Shown here: positions 10,846 through 23,514 of the stretch, piece after piece
Position numbering within the stretch: position 1 is the stretch's first letter
Layout: each line of letters begins with the position of its first letter
Origin: Sorghum bicolor
Lineage: Eukaryota > Streptophyta > Magnoliopsida > Poales > Poaceae
Direction of reading: 5' to 3'
Assembly: GCF_000003195.3 (NCBI RefSeq)
Contig: NC_012872.2
Span: 5,890,001-5,954,000 of the forward strand
Length of the DNA stretch: 64,000 bases
The notes under the pieces: model-generated
The model's database searches: none
What the model was told of the DNA's origin: nothing
The model's input: only the letters and a program-made list of their open reading frames with translations
Program-made: the position numbers and the translations under genes

Positions 10846-13661
10846 TGGGCACTAAAGAATAGTAAGAAAATAATTTTTTGGAATAAAATTCACTATAGGA
10901 TCTAGAAACATGTATGTGCATTCATGCTGCTGCATGTACTTTGTGTGTGGAGTTTCTCCTTTCAAATTTGTTTTGCTTTTCTTTTCAAAATGTTTGAGCA
11001 AGATTTAAATTGGAAAATGGAAAAAAAGAAATTCCCTTCCCCTCTCCCTACCCGACTTGGGCTTGGCCCAACCCTTTCTTTCCCCCCCGCGGCCCGCATC
11101 TCTTTCCCTTTTCCCCTTCTTCTTGCTGCGGCCCAGCCAGTGCCCGCACGGCCCACCTCGCGGCCCAAGGGACAACCAGCGCCGCGCCTCCCTCATCTTG
11201 CCTCAGCAGCTGACGGCCGGGCCCCGCGCTCCAGTGCCACTGCCAGGTGGGGCCCACAGGACAGCATCATCTTCAACCTCGTGTCCGAGCCGGACACGAG
11301 TCGCTCCTCAACCGCGCGCGTGTTTCGCGCGGAGCAGTTCCGATTCCGCCCGTTCTCCGTCCTTTAAATACCGACCGAAGCCCCGTAACCCCCCAAGCTA
11401 GCTCGAGCTGCAGCCGTCGCGTCAAACACGCCCTAAGCCGCCGCCGAGATCCGCCGCGTCTTCAATCCGCCGCTGCAGCGCGCCCCGAGCCGCGTGAGCC
11501 GCTTGCCGGTCTTCCCGTCGCGCTTGCGAAGTCGCCGAACCGTTTCATTCGCGATTTCGTGTTTTCTGTGCTTCTCTAACCTCGGCCGAACCTTCTTGCA
11601 GAGCCGCCGCCCGCCTCTTGCCGTCGTGAGCTCGCAGCGGACTTCCTCGGCTCCAAGCTTGGTCCTAGGTGAGTTCGCATCGAGCGCCTAAGTGTTCCGG
11701 TGTTTTCGGTTTAGTCTCTTGTGCCCTAAATCGCGTAAACCGTGAGCTCCGGCCGTGTTCGGCCATGGCGCCACCGCCGGCACCTCCAACTCCGGCGGCC
11801 AGCTCCCCTCCCCAACCCCCGATCTAATCCTGGCCATCGGTTTGAGATCCAACGGCCAGAAACGAAGGATACCCCTTCGGCCGGCTATTTTTCAGAAAAC
11901 CCCCTGCGTTTTTTAATGTTATAACCCGCAGTCCTTTACGCTTTCCCGTTTTACGCTTTCCAAGTTGGAAAACGTATTTCAGCCGCCCAGTTCAAAAAGA
12001 AGTTTCCCAGATTTACAGTTTTGCCATCGAATCTATTTTGCTCATAAAAACTTCGTTTTAACTCCGATTTAATCCGTTCAAGTTGCGTTAGATTCGTTTT
12101 CGCATAATCTATAGTCTAATGCTACTGTAGTACAAGTTTTCAACTTTTTAAATCTGAGTTTAGATTTAATCTATTATTTATTTAAAGTAAAACTTTGGAA
12201 AATCATAACTTCTTCGTTATAACTCCGATTTTCGTGATCTTTACGTCTGTGTGATCACAGGGCGTTGTAGATTCGTTTTATAAACTTTTTACCTTTATTT
12301 ATTACTGTTGGTGTACTGTTCTAATAATAGGCTTGTTTGCTTTGCATGATTGCCTTTGGATGATTGTTGTTGATGTGGTGGTTACGAGTAGACGGTGAGC
12401 AGTTCGTGGGTGAACAAGAGTACTTCTACGAGCAGGATCAGCAGGACCAGGGTGATCAAGGCAAGTATAGCATGGGATCATCCTTGTTTCCTAATAACTT
12501 TAATCACACAAATCATATTGCATGTGTCTCCTTGATAAGGATTTCCTAGTATTGATCTTATACCTTGTCACCTATGGTTTTGCATTTGGTAGCTTATGCT
12601 AGTGCTCCACTAAACCATGATCTTGTAATTTGACTAAAGAATTATGCAATAAACATTAAAAGATGACTTTTTAGCAACTTTGGATAAGAGGGCTGGAGCA
12701 TTGGGCTATCTTATGGTGCTCTAGTTTCTCTCCATAAGGACTTATCTGTATCTGACCATCTGGGACTTACAGTACAACTGTGAGGGCTATATGGCTCTGG
12801 CTTTAGCTCAGTATGAGGACCTTTTCTAGCTTGTTAGTGGTTACCCTTGTGGCGCAAGTGGGGGATAGCAGACCGTGGATTCCTGCGGGTGAGTCACACG
12901 GACTGACTAACGAAACCTAGCGGCCCTAACTTGTTAGACGAACCTTTGAAAGGCTTCATAGTGAACCCTGCCGGTCTTCCTTGGGAGTGGGCTAAGGGGC
13001 TGATCACCTCGGGCGAAAGGGTAAATCACGACTCACAGTGAAAGTGTACAACCTCTGCAGAGTGTAAAACTGATATATCAGCCGTGCTCACGGTCACGAG
13101 CGGCCTTGGACCAATACAGAATAAATGAACACTAAAGGCAATTCATTAAATGTTATTATTGTTAATATGCTGGTTATGCTATTCTTTATTCACTTTACCT
13201 GATCATGAGTTTACTATGGGTCTTGACAACTTGATGCTACTCTTATGCTAAAATTGTGACAACTAAAAGCTACATGCAGTTGAACCAGTGTCTAGCCTTT
13301 GAGCCTCATGAACCCCCTGTTATACTTGTTAAGTACGAGGTGTACTTACACTTGTTTATTTTCTTTATCTGGATAAAAATCCCGGGTGGGTAACAGATGG
13401 CAATGGTAATGACTACTACCAGTATTTCCCTGAGGATTTCTAGACTTGTGGTCAACCAGTTGACGAGCCTGTGAGATGGAGCTTCCATGCAAGAGTTATC
13501 TTTTATTTTCCGCTATATTTGTGTAAAGACTCTAAGTTATATCGTTACGTATTAAACACTTGTGATGATACTCCCTATAATTTGTCGGCTTATGTGTGAT
13601 TGATCTCTGGGCACACATAAGGTTTTGCATTCAATTTTATCCTTAAAATTGGGTGTGACAG
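10846..13661 (+). mobile_element. Probable solo LTR of a gypsy-type retrotransposon
   Basis: A 2.8-kb block without coding domains, starting near TGTGGGCACTAAAG and ending GGGTGTGACA. It has a GC-rich promoter-like first third with a TATA-like CTTTAAATACC at about 11364, followed by an AT-rich remainder, the layout of the long LTRs of grass gypsy elements. The open frames at 10924-11924 show no domains and reflect GC-rich leader sequence. Flanking array DNA resumes at 13662. No 5-bp target duplication could be matched, so the boundaries are approximate and the orientation rests on the promoter-like layout. Confidence 0.5.
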
Positions 13662-14470
13662 ATAGCGCTGTATGTCATGTCATATAGAGTGAAATAAAAA
13701 TTAGATAAACACTCACTCTTAACGAAAAATATCATTCTATGATTTTATAGGCATTTAATTTCATGACTCATAAAGTATATTGTAAAGACTAGCCTTATTA
13801 TATGTGCTCCACTCCACATCCATCTATCTTCATGAGTATTGTACTGTTCTTGATCGAGTGCATGCCAGGAGCTGAAGAGGAATTTAAACTCCAACATTGT
13901 AGAAAACCAAAGTTGTGGATTTGTGGGTAGCCTTATCCCCTGGATTGCAGTTCTGTCGTCGTCGTCCCTCCCTCCCGCCCCGGGCCTTGTCTTTGGCTCT
14001 TGCAGGGGATGCATGTGGCGTCTCTGTGCGTCCTGTTCGCACTGTCGTTCCGCTGCCAAATCGATCGGCCTGCCAATTGTTCTGCTTTTGCTACTACTAC
14101 TACTATCTGTAAAAGATTTGATAATAACAACAAAACTTTGCTTGATACGGATCACAGACAATCCAAAGCATTTCAGTGCTGGTTCCCTGATGATGCATCT
14201 CTGTAAGACTGTAAGTGCTTCGTCCAATGGACAGATAACCATGCATGTCACAGTATAGTTCCAGTCAATTATTTCTCAGTCAGCATCGAGCGTTATTGGG
14301 CGGATGGACGATATATGTCTGGATCAGACATGCATGCATGATTAGTGCCCCCGCCAATGAAAGAGGAGAGAGACCCGCTCTGCTCGCTTTAGCTTTCGCC
14401 TGTTTCTTTCATGCATAAATACATGACTGTAGCGCTAGACAAGGCGCCGAAGAATGCGACAGTGGCCTGC
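13662..14470. repeat. Duplicated intergenic block, array unit 2 (left part)
   Basis: 13905-14440 aligns with 3160-3370 plus 3623-3960. It contains the GTCGTCGTC run, the ATCGATCGGCCTGCC block and the CATGCATGTCACAGTA block. The reading frames that cross it differ between copies, so I see no gene. 13662-13900 has no recognised content. Confidence 0.7.
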
Positions 14471-15255
14471 ACTACGACGCGTACTTTAATTTAATTAAAA
14501 AGCATTTTGTTAAAGACATCTTTCTTAAATTACCTTAATTTCTTTTTACCTAAAGGCATTTTTATGAAGAAGCCTTTAAAACTATTTTTTTAAAAGGCTA
14601 ATATAAAAACCGCCTTTAATTACCTGAGCATTGGAGGCATTTTTCAAAATGCCTTATATAGTCTTTGGTACAAGCATGTAGATCGACTTCCATTTGGGCC
14701 TTGCTACTCAGTCACGGAGAGACACTTGGGCTTATCATGTACACGCACCGATTGGACCTTGCTACTCAAACGAGAAGAGGCAGCATCCTATATACTCAAA
14801 CACCGATCGGGCCTACACGTCACGGTGTGCATCGAATCGTTCTCCAAAATTGCGAGAGACAGAGGAGGCGGCTGCAGCTCGTGACGCGGAGTCACGCCGG
14901 CCTAAGGCGGGCGCGTGGGCTGGCCAGCTCATCGTTGAGGAGGTCCTCCACCACATCCCAGCGTAAGGTGGCTGCGAGGGCTCGTGAGCTCGGTGACGAG
15001 GAGGTCCTCCACTACATCTCGGCCTAAGGCGTTCGCTAGGGCTCGTGATTCGGAATCATGCTGGCCTGAGGTGGCTGTGAGGGCTCGAGAGCTCGCTCAC
15101 GGACACCGACCATCATACCACCACCGTGCCTCTGCTTCACTGAGGCCAAGTTGTTGTGCCCACGCCGAGGCCACCGACGAGGAGGTCAAGATCAAAGGGC
15201 TCCTCCACGAGCATTGCTGAGTTCCTACGCAAGCATCGTTGTTCCTCTCTAGGCC
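14471..15255. mobile_element. Transposon-like insertion in unit 2, possible CACTA remnant
   Basis: This segment is absent from the aligned unit 1 block (junction near 3965-4020). The left part begins near CCTGCACTACGACG and carries repeated AAAGGC and GCCTTT motifs (14560-14660), a subterminal-repeat style common in CACTA elements. The right part (14870-15100) is a degenerate minisatellite-like array built on the GGCTCGTGA, GAGGAGGTCCTCCAC and GGCCTAAGGC blocks, repeated two to four times. No transposase is present. Ends and target duplication are not resolved. Confidence 0.4.
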
Positions 15256-15661
15256 CTCCTGTACGTAGGGACGACCGAGCCAGAAAATCTAATAAGATCA
15301 CAGGGCCGGGGTCAACCGGTCAAGCACGGTAGCCTCTCTTCTAATCTTCTTGTACGTACCAGCGAAACAAATTAAGTATGCTGCGCAAGATGAGTGGGTT
15401 AGAATACTAGGTGCAAAATGATTTACATAGCAGGGATTGCTGCCACAGGCAACGCTCTTTGGAGAAACTTCTTCTTAGCCAAACATAAAAACAATGCACA
15501 AATTCTGATAGATATCAAAGAAGAATCACTTCTCCATTTACAATGTAAGCTAAAAAGCTCTTCTCACTCCTCCATAATCAATCCCCACCAGAATTATCAT
15601 ATGGCAAAGTAACTAAAGGCAAGATGAGGATATGGTCTGCTAAAGAAACTTAGCTCCCCTG
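15256..15661. repeat. Duplicated intergenic block, unit 2 (right part), empty site of the solo LTR
   Basis: Aligns with 4030-4673 joined directly to 5922-5990. The sequence CACCAGAATTATCATATGG at about 15587-15605 is the uninterrupted target of the LTR inserted at 4674. Confidence 0.8.
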
Positions 15662-16735
15662 TTTTTCTATCGGTGTTTGGACCCGTGGTCCTACCAACAA
15701 CTAGTGAATTTATGTCTGCGTGTCTAGAATCCGGATGGTGGTGCAAGGACACAAGCAATTTATACTGGTTCAGGTCGAGAATGCCCTACGTTCAGTGGGG
15801 ATGAAGATCTTGTATTATCTTACACCGAAGTGCTTGTAGTACGGGTTACAAGCTAGGTATGAGAGAGGGAGCATGTTCTAGGTCTCGGTACCATGAGCGA
15901 GAGAGTGAATGCAGAGTGCAGTGTGTTCTTGTTCCCCTGTCCTTGAATGGGACCATGCCTCTGTCTTTTATAGTTCACAAGGGGAGGCAAGAAACACATG
16001 TGTACGTGTTGTGGCGCCTAATATTATCCGAGGTTGAGCCGAGGTATGGCGTTGTGCGGTGGCAGAATGGTCCCCCATCCTCTTGATGCTGTAGTTGATC
16101 GTGGTTGTCATACGGGGTGCGTCCGTCCCTACAGCTTCCGTGCCGAGCCATGCCTGCCCTGTAGATAAGATGTCCGTACCTATAGCAGTCGTGTTGTTTC
16201 CTGATTGTTGACCAGCATGGAGCCCCGAGGCTTCTTTGATCGGGGACCATGCCCTGGATTTTGACAAGTGAGTGGCTACAGGGACCTGGATTGACATCTG
16301 AGCGCCTCCCCTAGTCTTGGCCGTATGCACAGTGATGGGAGTGGGTAGCACAGTGGCAGGAGTGGATAGCATAGTGCTTTGTCACGTCCTGCTCTGTGCA
16401 ACGTGGGCATAGACGTGGGGATTTGACTCGTGTCTTATCTTGTCATACTACGGACCTATGGAGGATGATGTTATAGGCGGTCTCAAGCATGTCAATGGGG
16501 GAAGGGCGCCTGAGCCCTAGGGTCGGGCGAGGCGGAGATGCCTCTTGATCCCTTCGGAGGCCTTTCGGTTTGGTCTCGGGCGAGTCGGAGAAAAAGGGAT
16601 TGGTCTCGGCTCGCCTGAGACTTCTTGGTCTAGTCTTGGGTGGGATGGTGAATGGTCGTTCGGTCGATCCGGTCTCGTATTCAAGGGAGAGGATGGGGTT
16701 CTTAGTCATTTACTTTGGGTACCCCGAGTTATGGT
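15662..16735 (-). mobile_element. LTR-like insertion, probable solo LTR
   Basis: The unit 1 block reads through (near 6002) where this copy has about 1.07 kb of extra DNA beginning TGTTTTTCTATCGG and ending GGTGCCCAACG. On the minus strand it therefore starts like a TGTTGGGCACC LTR and ends in CA. It has no coding domains. Several minus-strand frames are open but have no recognisable protein. A matching target duplication was not found, perhaps because the flanks have mutated. Confidence 0.5.
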
Positions 16736-17501
16736 GCCCAACGGTGTCCATGTTGGCAATAGCCACCCTGACATATACTTCTTCTGGAGGGCAGTCAGAC
16801 AGGTGTCATGTACTCTTAAAATTACTCCCAAGTCCCATGTCACACAGAGTTCAGATATAGTACTCCATGTTGTGATATCCCTGTCTCCCAATGGGTCACT
16901 CCATGGGTACTGATGCAGATGTAGGCTATGGATAGACAAACCCCACAGGAGAAATTTTGATGGCATCATGATCTATTTTTGGTAGAATATTTGAAAGAAG
17001 AGAAAGAAAAGACCTTTCATACCAAAAGTTTGTGACCAAGGGATGTGACTCGATTATGCAAGGAAGACATAGATCAATTCCAGTTGGCCAATAGACCAAA
17101 TGTGGAAGCTCAGCATTAGCATCCGCGAGCCGCTGGGTTGTTTTTGTTTTCCTTTATCTTTGTTTGTTTGAGTGGTTGGCTCCGGTGGTTGGGAGTTTTA
17201 TGGGAGTTGTAATTATTATGTATTTCTTTTTCTTTTGTTCGTCTAATAAAAATACAGCAAAAGCTTTTTGCCGTCTTTCGAAAAAAGATACACAGAAATA
17301 TTCTCTTGAAGTTTCTTCCATGTCATCACACATTGAAACATGCACCCTAGAGGTTGTTCTTGTTTCTCCCCTCATAAATGGCTAGCATGTCATTTCCTTC
17401 GTCACCCACAAATCAACAATTTAGAGTTTCACGAGTCAAGAAAATTGTGAAAGAAATATGGTGAGATACCCAGTTTGGTCACATTTCACTAGTCATGTAA
17501 T
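16736..17501. repeat. Duplicated block 3' of RraA pseudogene 2, with a LINE tail
   Basis: 16740-16880 aligns with 6010-6130, and 17330-17480 aligns with 48365-48520 downstream of the intact RraA-like gene. The intervening 16880-17300 is absent from the third unit. It ends in GTCTTTCGAAAAAAGATAC, the same CTTTCGAAAAAA tail as the LINE fragment ending near 24087, so it is probably a plus-strand non-LTR 3' end. Confidence 0.55.
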
Positions 17502-18113
17502 TCAGCTATCATACATTCTTAAAAGTACACATATAACATAGGGACAGGCCTGCACAGTTAATTCTGATCTTGAGATAAGAATGCCACCAGAATCGGCATA
17601 GAGCCATTCACCATTGCAAATTCTAGTCCCGGGCTCCCGGCAAAGGTCACAAGGACATGCTTCTCGCCGATGCCCTTCTTGTTTGACTTGGTGTGAGTTC
17701 TGCAGAGCCCTGACGCCAACGTCGCAACCATTTTTCTCATCGACGTCCCTGATGCAGCCATTGACCACGACGCCGACCCACCCGTTGTTCACTTGTTCAG
17801 CGCCAGCTGGGTTTCCACCCAAAACTGCACAGCGCATGCATGCTCTGATGCTCCCACCGACATCAACCACCAGGACCCTGCCGTGACCTTTTTTCTCCTC
17901 AAGGAACTCATGGAGCAGCACGTTATCCTCAAAGATCTTCAGTGTCACAAACTCACAATAGGGCCAGCAAAAATCTACCGCCTTTCATATATAGATTTGG
18001 AAGATATATAGGTTCTTGGAGAGCACGAAGATCACCATTCATAATTAAAGCAGCATTAGCATCACATGCTTCAGCGCTGGCCAATGGCGAGGTAGCCATC
18101 TTATCTTCAGTCC
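17502..18113 (-). pseudogene. RraA-like pseudogene 2
   Basis: Homologous across its whole length to 48673-49203. The N-terminal part (EDKMA, ACDANAALIMNGDL) is at 18113-18010. The frame breaks in the region around 17950-18000 (inserted bases in the IYGRRQIFAGP segment), then continues as a long frame from 17948 with TLKIFEDNVLL, GHGRVLVVD and NGWVGVVVNGCIRDVD. Further small insertions disrupt the segment after GSMRCAVLGG and the segment after DVGVRAL, and the normal stop is lost, so the frame runs on about 16 residues. It keeps the RD motif but cannot make the normal protein. It lies about 2 kb 3' of BAHD copy C. Confidence 0.85.
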
Positions 18114-18473
18114 TACTTGCCACTGAAAGAAGAAAAGAGAAAAATCAAGGAACAATACATACAGATCAGTTGTAGATCATTCCTTACACAGAGTAACACT
18201 TGGGATGAGGTTGAGCTTACACTTTGGGTGATGGATGATCAACAAGACTTCATCTTGCATCAATGCATAGAAAAATCAAGAGTTAGGGCTGGGAGATGAA
18301 TTCAAGAAATGAGAGGTGAGTTTCTTGAGCTCAACAGGACTGGAGATGGTGATGAAGTTCTCCACCTTCATCTTGAGATGGTGGTGCTAAGCACTTCCTT
18401 GATCTCCATCCTTTTTATTTTCTTTCTCTTCTTCTCCTTTCCTTTCTCTCGCTACTAGTTCATCCTTGTTCTC

Positions 18474-18476
<3 letters not shown>

Positions 18477-18539
<63 letters not shown>

Positions 18540-18541
18540 GG
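18477..18541. repeat. (TA)n(GA)n compound microsatellite
   Basis: About 38 bp of TA repeats followed by about 22 bp of GA repeats. The unit 1 counterpart at about 7746 has only a short GA run. Confidence 0.95.
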
Positions 18542-18759
18542 GGAGGGAGAGTCGAAACAAGTGAGTGAGCGGGTGGGTGGGAGGGTGCTAGTTCAGTAGA
18601 TGGGAATTGCTATTTGAGCTGACATGTGGGTCCAAGGGGGAGGAAAGGAAGACAGCTAATAAAACTTAAATTCTACTGAATAAATAATGATCTGAGGCAG
18701 ACGGATTGTCTGGATGCCGGATGCTCCGGTAGACTAGTGGAATTTGGGAATTTGATTTA

Positions 18760-19001
18760 GGCCTTGTTTAGTTGCCAAAACGGAAAAAATTTCCACCACT
18801 GTAGCACTTTCATTTGTTTGTGGTAAATATTGTATAATTATAGACTAACTAGACTCAAAAGATTCATCTAGTGATTTACAGGCAAACTGTGTAATTAGTT
18901 TTATTTTTTACTATATTTAATGCTTCATGCATGTGCCGCAAGATTCGATGTGATGGGAAATTTTAAAAAATTTTGGTTTTTGGGGTGAACTAAACAAGGC
19001 C
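18760..19001. mobile_element. Tourist-type MITE, best-preserved copy
   Basis: 242 bp bounded by GGCCTTGTTTAGTTG and TGAACTAAACAAGGCC, flanked by TTA on both sides (18757-18759 and 19002-19004). The aligned unit 1 spacer reads GATTTAGGGGGA at about 7972, an empty site. This copy defines the family seen at 2396, 2898, 3376, 21789, 23266, 24088 and 55872. Confidence 0.9.
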
Positions 19002-19619
19002 TTAGGGAGTGGGGTTCCATGTTGGGCCGGGTCCTTGATCTAGTGGTTGATATATATGCACCCTAGGACAGTCATGCATGAAAGGTTCCTTGGCAAGTAT
19101 TTCTGAGAATCTTCTCAGAGTCAACTAAGAGTTGACGAGAGTTGACCCCTAGTTGACTTAGTTTGATTAGGAGAAATTGATAAGGTTAATTAGTAAATCT
19201 AGAGTCCTTGCCCTAATAGAGAGTACTAGGAGCCCTTTGGAGTAGGTATTAGGCGGATTCTTGGTTAAGAGGGCCTATGCTAGGTCATCAAGAAGGTTTT
19301 GGAAAAGTTAAAATTTGGAACAAATGTCGGGTTGTCACACTCGGTCTTTGCATGTCCCAAGTCACATGCATGCTTCCACAAAAGTTGAGAAACTGTAAGT
19401 CAACTCTTTAAAGAAATCTTATGTCAACTTATATTAGCTGCGAAACTATATTCATGTAGGTGTGGCTTACCAACCTATGATAATTGTAGCCTCTGTTGCT
19501 CATGTAGTTGTAGCACATCAAAAGCATGTCAAATTTGGCAACCATATCTGTTTGGCACACTGTGTGCAAGGGACATAACTGACAAAATTATACTGGTCAA
19601 CATCACCTTTAAGAAAATA

Positions 19620-19881
19620 CTCCCTCCATCCCAAATTATAAGTCATTCCAAGAATCTTAGAGAGTCAAAACATCTCAAGTTTGACCAAATTTATCTGGTA
19701 AAATAATAATATTTATGGTGTCAACTTAGTATCATTACATTATTCTACATTCATTATATTTTCATAGTATACCTATTTGATGTTATAAATCTTTGTAATT
19801 TTTTCTATAATTTTGGTCCAAGTTAAAATAGTTTGACTCTCCAATATTCTTGGAATGACTTATAATTTGGGATGGAGGGAG
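19620..19881. mobile_element. Stowaway-type MITE, TA target duplication
   Basis: 262 bp with long inverted ends (CTCCCTCCATCCCAAATTAT and its complement at the right), flanked by TA (19618-19619 and 19882-19883). The unit 1 counterpart at about 8785 has a single TA, an empty site. Tc1/mariner-derived, non-coding. Confidence 0.9.
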
Positions 19882-20161
19882 TAGTATAATATTGATGGTT
19901 GAGCAAAATAAAATGACATTAGCATGTCAAACCATACAACGTTTTTTATATTCCCTTAAATGATAGAATCATGCACAGTTACAGGTATTGCATAGTGTGG
20001 TCATATGACATGATATGATATATGCAACTGAACCAGCAGACTGTCCAGGTCGTCGTCCTTCTTTGTCTCTGGCCTTTTATTATCACAAAACCTCATAAGT
20101 CAGGCAGGACCTACCGTACCTAGGCCGGTAATCATCGCATGAAGTAGCTAGCAGCAAGCTG

Positions 20162-22835
20162 CTAGAGCTTTGTGTAAAGTAGCTGCTCTAGTTCCCTTAT
20201 ATTTACAGCCTCCATGCACATGAGCACACGGACGTCGCCGCTGCCAGCACCATCGTCCGCTTTCCCCTCATCGTTCATCAAGTAGACAAACCCCCCACGG
20301 CTGTTCTCCGCCAGCGACATCAACTCTGGCTTTCCCCATCCGAAATCTGCATCGTACTGTGGCCTCCCGAACCAGCTGGTAATATGCAGGTCGGTTTGTG
20401 GCAAGGTGCCTCGTGGAGGCTGGCTGTCCATCTCGGCCATCTCAAAGTAGTCGATCGCAGAGCGCACCAGCTCATCGTCCATCCGATCAATAGTACTCTT
20501 GATGCGACCAGCAACGGATGCCAACGCCTCCGTGGCAATATCTCGTGCCGCGCCGGTGACACCTAGCCAAAACACCGCATTGCCGAAATAGCAGCTTGGG
20601 AGGGGCGGCCTCGCTCTTCGCCGGATGTCAACCGGGAACGTGAGGCGCGCTTCGGACTCTGGTGGGGGCCGGCGTGCAACGCACGCGCACTGCCACACGA
20701 GAGCGCTTACGGCGCAGAAGGTGCTTGTGCCACCACAGAGGTGCTTCAAGGAGGTGATCTGGTCCTTGGAAATGGTGATGATTTGGATGGCAAGAGGTCC
20801 TGATGGGTTGGACAAGGTGTGCTTAGGGTAGAATGTCAAGAGTGCATCCGGATGGACCGTGGGGGGTGACCGCGCGCGGAGTAGGGTACGGTCATGGCAA
20901 GGGAGCTCCAGGGTAGCGTGGTCGCCATGCTTGGAGAAGGCCGACCATGTTTGAAAGAAGTGGAATGCACTTAAGGCGTCAACGGCGACATGGTGGAGAG
21001 CTGCCCCTAATGCCACCCCTCCACACTTCAAGAAAGTCACCTGCCATCATAAGCACGTCAATTGATATTGATATGTAAAATATATATATGGTTTTATATT
21101 TTCTAAAGAAGTAAAGATATGATTTGATATCAAAAGGGTCATTAATTAATTCGTTTTAAATTAAGAGAAATCTAAAACTAGTATCGGTTTTATTCTAAAA
21201 ATAGTATGTATGGGTTGGTGCATTATTCAGAGTTATTTAGATCTTATTTGTTTCAAATAAATAATTAACATGATTATGTTCAATAAAACAATAGGAACAT
21301 AAACAAACCAAACTACAAATAAATACATTTATATATAGATTATTGGTATATAAAGTTTTTAGAAAAGGGATACATACTAGTTTTATATTGTCATGGGTTG
21401 GTAACCACAGCTAGTAATTAGTGGTTGATGTGTGAGACTATATATGGTGGTTATCACTCAAGACATAAGAAGGTTTATCCTAGTTCGAGCGTCGAGACCT
21501 ACATCCAGCAAGAGAGTTGTGTCATAGTAGAATGCTTGAGAGAGTTTACAATAGCGAGTAGGAGAGTCAAGAGCTAGATCCTGATGGTGAGTCAAACTGA
21601 TCTAGGGTTCTACCTCTAAAGGTTTGATCCCTTCTAGAGAATCCCTTGTCCAACCATCTCTAGAGAGCTAGGAGAGTACAAAAAATTGGCTGTAGGTCTT
21701 TCTTGGCTATCAAGAAGGCTATCAAAAAGTTGGAGATGTCGTCACGCTCCACTCTGATCTAGGGTTCTTTCTCGGATTTTTTATCTAAGTCTTCGTTTAG
21801 TTCCCAAAAAGTTTTGCCAAAAATTTTAAATTCTCCATCACATCGAATCTTTTGGCACATGCATGGAGTATTAAATATAAACGAAAACAAAAACTAATTA
21901 TACAGTTTACCTGTAATTTGTGAGACGAATCTTTTGAGCCTAGTTAGTCCATAATTGGACAATATTTGTCAAATACAAACGAAAGTGCTATAGTACCCAA
22001 AATACCAAAATTTTTCTAAGTCATCTTTCCTCACCCGGAGCCACCAGCTTTGGTCGGTAAGTGTAGCCCCTAAGCCCTGAATGATTGATAGAATCATCCA
22101 GGGGGTTAACTATGTTGTGAAGGTGTTTATAAGGGATTTTACATAACCCAAGTCTTAGATATTTGTCACATATTTTGTTGATTTGAAATAATTTATTTAT
22201 GAATTTAGATAAACCAACTGCTTATTATTTTACAAAATAGAAAATCATCTTTGAAACCAGCAAGACAGGACCAAACTTATCTGGTTTTCATAGTTGGACG
22301 TCCGTTATGCGATTTCGTAGTAAATGTTGAAAAACAGATTACCGGTTGAAAATTTTTAAAAACCATGCAAGCAGAGAAAGCAGTGGACGTGGACCTGTAC
22401 AGCCAACATGATGGACGATGGCTCAATGCGTGGAACAAACAGCCTCCTCTGTTCAGGCGATGGCTTGAATTCCTTGACGTCATGGACAGTGAGATCATCA
22501 GCATGAGCGACAACAAAGAGCGCACCTTCGCCGTTACAGCTGATCTCCATCCTACCGTCATCGTCGTTGACGCCGAGGCGGCCGGCGAGGGGGTAGAAGG
22601 CCACCAAGGCTCTGGCCATAGCCTCCTTGAGCCTGGCCACGTCGAAGAAATCAGCGGCGCCCGCGGCAGCATCACTGGAGGAGCTGTACAAGTAGATTGT
22701 TGAGGTGTGGCCTCTGTTGGCATGCATGAGGTCCAAGGAAGAGAGCCACAGCCCCTGACTCGGTGTCGACTCGCTCGGCGTTACAAATGATGACTCTAGC
22801 ACCTGCAGCTGCAGCTCAGAATCCATTGATTTCAT
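20162..22835 (-). CDS. BAHD-family acyltransferase copy C (hydroxycinnamoyltransferase-like), intact
   Basis: Exon 1 is 22835-22395 (147 codons) and exon 2 is 21040-20162 (292 codons plus stop), together 439 aa. Splice sites match copy B: ACAG|GTCCAC donor and GGCAG|GTGACT acceptor. HxxxD reads HHVAVD soon after the junction and the DFGWG motif is intact (DADFGWGKPE). The intron is 1354 bp against 111 bp in copy B, enlarged partly by a Tourist element at 21789-22016. Start MKSMDSE is preferred over the upstream MVVVRP extension because the conserved N-terminus begins there. Like copy B it should be a cytosolic acyl-CoA-dependent transferase. The acceptor cannot be read from the sequence. The two intact copies differ at many scattered positions, so they are not very recent duplicates. 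Confidence 0.88.
21789..22016. mobile_element. Tourist-type MITE in the intron of BAHD copy C
   Basis: Left end GTCTTCGTTTAGTTCCC and a body matching the 18760 family in inverse orientation (CACATCGAATCTTTTGGCAC, ACTAATTATACAGTTT, GAGACGAATCTTTTGAG). The right end is eroded (AATTTTTCTAAGTC). Confidence 0.75.
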
Positions 22836-23265
22836 TTTCTTCTCACACGAACCGTTCGACTGAATTGGACGCACAACCACCAATGGATGATCGGATGTTA
22901 CTGTTAGCTAGCTGCAGCTGCAAAGGGGGACAAAGAGTGAAGGCTCGAGATCACACACCAACACTGTCCTATGAAAACATACCAGATCAGCCAAACAAAC
23001 AAGGCTTACAACTGCAATAAGCCAAGAACCTTACCTCAGTTGTGCGATGACAGGAACAGGAGGGCACGGGGAGGAGATTTCGAGACGGCGTGCTCGGGGA
23101 GGGAGAAGCACAGGCTGCAGTTGCGGACCTGCGGGGAGGAGGAAATAATGGAGTTGCAGGTATGTGTCGACGTAACGACAGCGGCTCGGGTGGCATTGAT
23201 GATTTCAATTTATTGTCCAAAACAGAATTTGGACAGCTGCACGTTTACAGCTCAGAGAATGACCT
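22836..23265 (-). promoter_or_regulatory. Upstream region of BAHD copy C
   Basis: Shares blocks with the upstream regions of copies A, B and D, for example GGGGAGGAGGAAATAATGGAG near 23131 (A at 2741) and CCAAGAACCTT...TTGTGCGATG near 23022-23048 (D at 36228-36254). It probably contains leader and proximal promoter. A MITE starts at 23266. Confidence 0.45.
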
Positions 23266-23510
23266 GGACCTTGTTTACTTTCAAATTTTTTTGCAAAATA
23301 TGAATAGTGACGCTTTCGTTTGTATTTGACAAATATTGTCCAATCATAGACTAACTAGGGTCAAAAGATTCGTTTCGTCAATTTCGACCAAACTGTGCAA
23401 TTAGTTTTTATTTTCGTCTATATTTAATACTCCATGCAAGCGTCTAAAGATTCGATGTAACGGAGAATCTGAAAAATTTTACAAAATTTTCTGGGAACTA
23501 AACAAGGCCC
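23266..23510. mobile_element. Tourist-type MITE upstream of BAHD copy C
   Basis: Ends GGACCTTGTTTACTT and GGGAACTAAACAAGGCC with the family body in between. Confidence 0.8.
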
Positions 23511-23514
23511 TAAT

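Larger units (their letters stand above)
18114..19990. repeat. Duplicated RraA-BAHD spacer, unit 2
   Basis: Aligns with 7430-8888 apart from the mobile elements listed separately. No gene is seen. Confidence 0.75.

Noticed and set aside
10924..11924. Overlapping plus- and minus-strand frames rich in Pro, Arg and Ser
   Set aside because: GC-rich promoter/leader part of an LTR-like block. No domain, and open in several frames at once.
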